11,256 nt of DNA from Pigoraptor vietnamica (Eukaryota > Opisthokonta > Filasterea): assembly GCA_943704525.1 (NCBI GenBank), contig CALSCQ010001588.1, forward strand, positions 1 through 11,256, read 5' to 3'. The notes beneath the pieces were generated by a model, which searched no databases, was not told where the DNA came from, and saw nothing but the letters and a program-made list of their open reading frames with translations. Positions 8,685 to 11,256 of this stretch are shown in pieces. Within the stretch, counting starts at the first letter, position 1, and every line of letters starts with the position of its first letter. The translations under genes were made by a program, and so were the position numbers.

Positions 8685-9684
8685 ATGGATGGCGCGTTCG
8701 CCGAAGTCGCAACCGCGCTGGTCGCAACGCTCGAAGGGCATTCGGAGGGCGTCCTCTCTGTCGCATTCTCGCCCGACGGAACGACGCTTGCGACCGGCAG
8801 CGAGGAACAGTGCACGGCTGTGGGACGTGAGGGAGGGCAAGTGCATCTCGACGCTCAAAGGGCACTCGAATTGGGTGTTTTCGGTCGCGTTTGTGCCCGA
8901 TGGGAAGACGCTTGCGACGGGGAGCAGAGACTGCACTGCGCGTCTGTGGGATGTGCGCGAGGGGAAGTGTCTCTCGACGTTCAAGCACTCGAACGGAATC
9001 TTTTCGTTCGCGCCTTCGAATTGGGTGTTTTCGGTTGCATTTTCGCCGGACGGAACCTTGCTAGCGACGGGAAGCAAGGACAAGATTGCGCGGCTGTGGG
9101 ATGTGCGAGTGGGAAAGTGTATCGCGATGCTCAAGGGTCACTCTAAGGAAGTCAATTCGGTCGCCTTCTCGCCCGACGGAGGGACGCTTGCGACGGGGAG
9201 CGACGATGCGACTGCGCGGCTGTGGGACGTGCGTGAGGACAAGTGCATGTCGACGCTCGAAGGACATCTGAACTTGGTCCTCTCTGTCGCCTTCTCGCCT
9301 GACGGAACGACGCTCGCGACGGGAAGCACCGACAACACCGCGCGACTGTGGGACGTGAGGGACGGCGCGTGCATCGCGACGCTCGAAGGGCACTCGAATT
9401 TCGTCTATTCGGTCTCATTTTCACCCGATGGAAAGACGCTGGCAACGGGAAGCTGGGACAAGACTGCGCAGCTGTGGGGCGTGAGGGAGGGCAAGTGCAT
9501 CTCGACGTTCGAAGGGCACTCGGGCAGCGTCGGATCGGTCGCCTTTTCGCCCGACGGAACGACGCTTGCGACGGGAAGTTTCGACCACACCGCGCGCCTG
9601 TGGGACGTGGCGGGCATCTCCCCCGGCGATGGAAAGGTCGCAGCCGCGCGTGCCAAGACGAAGAGAGAGGAAGCAGACGGGTGA
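8685..9684 (+). CDS. seven-bladed WD40 propeller protein with a +1 frame change in blade 1
   Basis: Seven WD40 units of about 42 residues, consensus GHS-x2-V-x-SVAFSPDG-x-TLATGS-x-D-x-TARLWDVREGKC, make one complete propeller. Each blade has GH (except blade 3), the structural Asp and a WD or WG end. ATG 8685 starts MDGAFAEVATALVATLEGHS and encodes the first three strands of blade 1. Near 8805 the frame must move by one base (GAGGAACAGTGC; dropping one A gives E-D-S-A-R-L-W), and blades 1-end to 7 then run open to TGA 9682-9684. A second ATG at 8689, in the later frame, gives an uninterrupted 331-residue ORF. It would replace blade 1's first half by unrelated arginine/serine-rich sequence, so an automatic annotation may start there. 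The tail after blade 7 is basic (AAARAKTKREEADG). There is no catalytic domain, and the role is probably a binding platform. The frame change could be real decay, a sequencing error or recoding. Confidence 0.8.
8718..9612 (+). repeat. seven near-identical coding WD40 units (about 126 bp)
   Basis: Units recur about every 126 bp with shared words such as TCGCCCGACGGAACGACGCT and CTGTGGGACGTG. Blade 3 differs: it lacks the GH dipeptide (FKHSN instead of a GHSN type) and carries an extra nine or so residues. Confidence 0.85.
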
Positions 9685-10134
9685 AGGAGGGAGGGGGGCG
9701 AGCGATTGAGCTGGCCCCTGCCGCCGTCTGGCCACCCCTTCGCCCACGAGTACGATTTCCCTCCAACCGCAAAGCGCACTCGGTCGTTGCGCTCGGCGGT
9801 GTCGCATTCGGCTGCTTGTTACTGGGTGCTTCAGAGACGTGCGTGCGGCGAAGGCGCTGCCGACGGCGTGCCGGCAAGAGGAGCGACGGGTCTGGACCCG
9901 GGCCGGATTGTCGGGATGTGAGTCCGCATACGCTTTGGTCGTGGGCTGTGAATCGCGGGACTGACGCTAACACTACGCAACCGCTGTCGCACCGGGGCCA
10001 AAATAACGGACGGCTGCACCACTGAAGTTGTTAGAGCGTCGCTGCCAGAACGAACGGCACTCGCACGGCAGCGGCAAGTCAGGGATTACGCCGGCCATCC
10101 AATAAATCGTCCCTTGATGTCACTGTTCATTCTG

Positions 10135-10208
10135 CTGGGCTGTTGGCTCGAGGGTTACCCTGGCACCGTTAAACTGGGCTGTTGGTTTGGGTGTAGTATG
10201 GCACCGTG
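10135..10208. repeat. imperfect tandem repeat, about 39-bp unit
   Basis: CTGGGCTGTTGG at 10135-10146 recurs at 10174-10185, and TGGCACCGT at 10161-10169 recurs at 10199-10207. The middle of the unit has diverged. Confidence 0.7.
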
Positions 10209-10320
10209 AAGTGAGCGTGGCTGCAGCAACTGGGGTGATACAACACATGGAAGGGCTGATTCGGCGAGTCCGGACATTTCGTCATGGGTTCCAAAATAGA
10301 ATGCGCAAGCCACACGCACT

Positions 10321-10344
10321 ACACACACACACACACACACACAC
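10321..10344. repeat. (AC)12 microsatellite
   Basis: Twelve uninterrupted AC dinucleotides, about 20 nt upstream of the TATA box of the zinc-ribbon gene. Confidence 0.95.
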
Positions 10345-10364
10345 TGTAGTGAGCGTAGCAAAAC

Positions 10365-10375
10365 GGTATAAAGAG
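10365..10375 (+). promoter_or_regulatory. candidate TATA box of the zinc-ribbon gene
   Basis: GGTATAAAGAG is a canonical TATAAA-type word in a GC-richer setting, about 95 nt before the ATG at 10464. A start site about 30 nt downstream would leave a 5' leader of roughly 65 nt. Three copies of a GTGAGCGTRG word (10211, 10349 and 10418) surround it. Confidence 0.5.
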
Positions 10376-10463
10376 GCGCGCAACTTCGACAACCTGCGTG
10401 TGAATGACAACTGTGAGGTGAGCGTGGAAGGCACACACCGGGCGCGTGAATTGATTAGAAGAG

Positions 10464-10972
10464 ATGGGCTCGTGGGGTCAGCAGTATTCGTGCGGAGACC
10501 AGAGCGAAGGCGGCCGACGGCGCTTCTGGGAGTCCGGATACCGCACATGCTCGGGATGCGGCGTCGCGGGAAACATTGAAGAGCACGAAGACCGCGCTGG
10601 GTGCCGCATGAATGGGGGTGGGTCAGCGGAGATTGCTTACCGCCACCGTCTGCCGGACGCCGCGGCGCCGTCCGTGCAGTTGTCCAGTCAATGTCCGTCA
10701 CCTCTTTGTGCGGCTGCCTTTCGAACTCTCAAACTTGAATAGGCGGTTTGTTCTCTCGCGAGCAGTCACATTTACTTTCGTCTCCATAACTGTGTACTGT
10801 AAGTTGTTGCTGGGACTCATTTCCGCATCTCTTCTCGGTGACTCATATTTTTGCGACTCTTCATTCCGCAGACGGCTATGGAACGGCCGTGTTCACGTGC
10901 CGCTCGTGCGGGTGGAAGACGAGCTTCCAGTTTGACGAGGCTGCCGACACGTACTATTACGAGTGGGTGTGA
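10464..10972 (+). CDS. small zinc-ribbon-like protein, 84 aa, two exons
   Basis: Exons are 10464-10617 and 10872-10972, ending in TGA 10970-10972. The join is phase 1 (G + AC = Asp) and gives a continuous frame of 84 residues. Possible zinc ligands are C10, the knuckle C29-S-G-C32, H41, C47, and the knuckle C61-R-S-C64 followed by GW. The motif FWESGYRTCSGCG precedes the first knuckle, and the protein ends with an acidic aromatic tail (DTYYYEWV). Two CxxC knuckles about 28 residues apart fit a zinc ribbon, and C10 and C47 could form a second site. An in-frame stop just upstream of the ATG (10452) fixes the start, and a TATA box lies about 95 nt before it. I do not recognise the family. Nucleic-acid or protein binding is the usual role of such folds, but nothing here proves it. 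Confidence 0.72.
10618..10871 (+). other. intron of the zinc-ribbon gene (phase 1)
   Basis: Donor GTGGGT, acceptor TTCATTCCGCAG, 254 nt, T-rich in its second half. Without splicing the frame runs into non-zinc sequence and stops near 10742. Splicing joins the two CxxC halves in frame. Confidence 0.7.
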
Positions 10973-11256
10973 GCGATTACGGGGCTGTGGCGTGTGTGCG
11001 TGGTCGCTGTTCCGTTCGGCAGTGCGTGTCCATTCAGTGTCAGAGCCGTCCCCTTCTCTCTTCCAGGCTTCAGTCCTTATCTCGTCTGCATCTCGTCTGC
11101 ACTCTCGATTGCACATCACCGACCCTCCTGTTTTGCTTCGTTTTCCAGCCTCATGACAGTGTGCCCTCGTGCCTTCGGCCTATTATTACTTTAGCAGAAT
11201 ACTCTCACACTCTTAGTGGTTATTTTGAGAGCTAGAATCCCCTTTCTTATCCCCCC
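10973..11256. other. 3' flank of the zinc-ribbon gene, no gene seen
   Basis: T- and C-rich sequence with no AATAAA and no domain in any frame. It contains a perfect 11-bp tandem duplication at 11080-11101 and ends in a run of six C at the window edge. Confidence 0.5.
11080..11101. repeat. perfect 11-bp tandem duplication
   Basis: TCTCGTCTGCA occurs twice head to tail with no spacer. Confidence 0.85.

Larger units (their letters stand above)
9685..10463. other. intergenic region, WD40 3' flank and zinc-ribbon gene 5' flank
   Basis: About 780 nt. The first 340 nt stay open in one frame and include a hydrophobic run (see findings) but have no visible start or splice link. AATAAA at 10101-10106 lies about 417 nt past the WD40 stop and is a possible poly(A) signal. 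A 7-bp inverted repeat (CGCTGCC 10040-10046, GGCAGCG 10067-10073) precedes it. Further on are a 39-bp tandem repeat, a microsatellite and a TATA box. Confidence 0.5.

Noticed and set aside
8133-9134. A 333-codon - strand frame opposite the WD40 gene
   Set aside because: Its repeated SLLPVASVVPSGENATE-type sequence is the reverse reading of the WD40 units; no independent support.

Overview
The window looks like nuclear DNA of a microbial eukaryote. Genes are well spaced, all on the + strand, and two of them need GT-AG introns whose reading frames join exactly. The coding parts are GC-rich; introns and spacers are TG-rich or T-rich. The four introns with both ends visible start with GTGCGT, GTGTGC, GTGCGT and GTGGGT, a non-standard but self-consistent donor pattern. 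Armadillo and WD40 repeats as uniform as these are familiar from expanded repeat families in algae and other protists, but I cannot name the lineage.

Layout. (1) 1-1934: the 3' end of a multi-exon gene for an EXD3/Mut-7-type protein, with the last motif of a DEDDy 3'-5' exonuclease followed by a complete Mut7-C domain; the 5' part lies outside the window. (2) 1935-2947: about 1 kb with no gene I can support. (3) 2948-4980: a broken armadillo-repeat gene with about 14 repeats in seven reading-frame segments, then an early stop. (4) 4981-5553: spacer with a 33-bp tandem repeat, a small hairpin and AT-rich promoter-like DNA. (5) 5554-7950: an intact armadillo-repeat gene of 798 codons, about 17 repeats, and a tandem paralog of (3). 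(6) 7951-8684: spacer. (7) 8685-9684: a seven-bladed WD40 propeller gene whose first blade is one base out of frame with the other six. (8) 9685-10463: spacer with a tandem repeat, a (CA)12 microsatellite and a TATA box. (9) 10464-10972: a two-exon gene for an 84-residue zinc-ribbon-like protein. (10) 10973-11256: 3' flank with no gene seen.

The centre of the window (3, 5, 7) is a cluster of repeat scaffolds whose units are almost identical except at a few positions. This suggests ongoing unit duplication or gene conversion, with variation kept at likely ligand-facing residues. The nucleic-acid exonuclease gene and the zinc-ribbon gene flank the cluster and show no visible functional link to it. 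The strangest regularity is that all seven frame changes, six in the broken ARM gene and one in the WD40 gene, go in the same (+1) direction. Decay, insertion-type sequencing error and recoding all remain possible.
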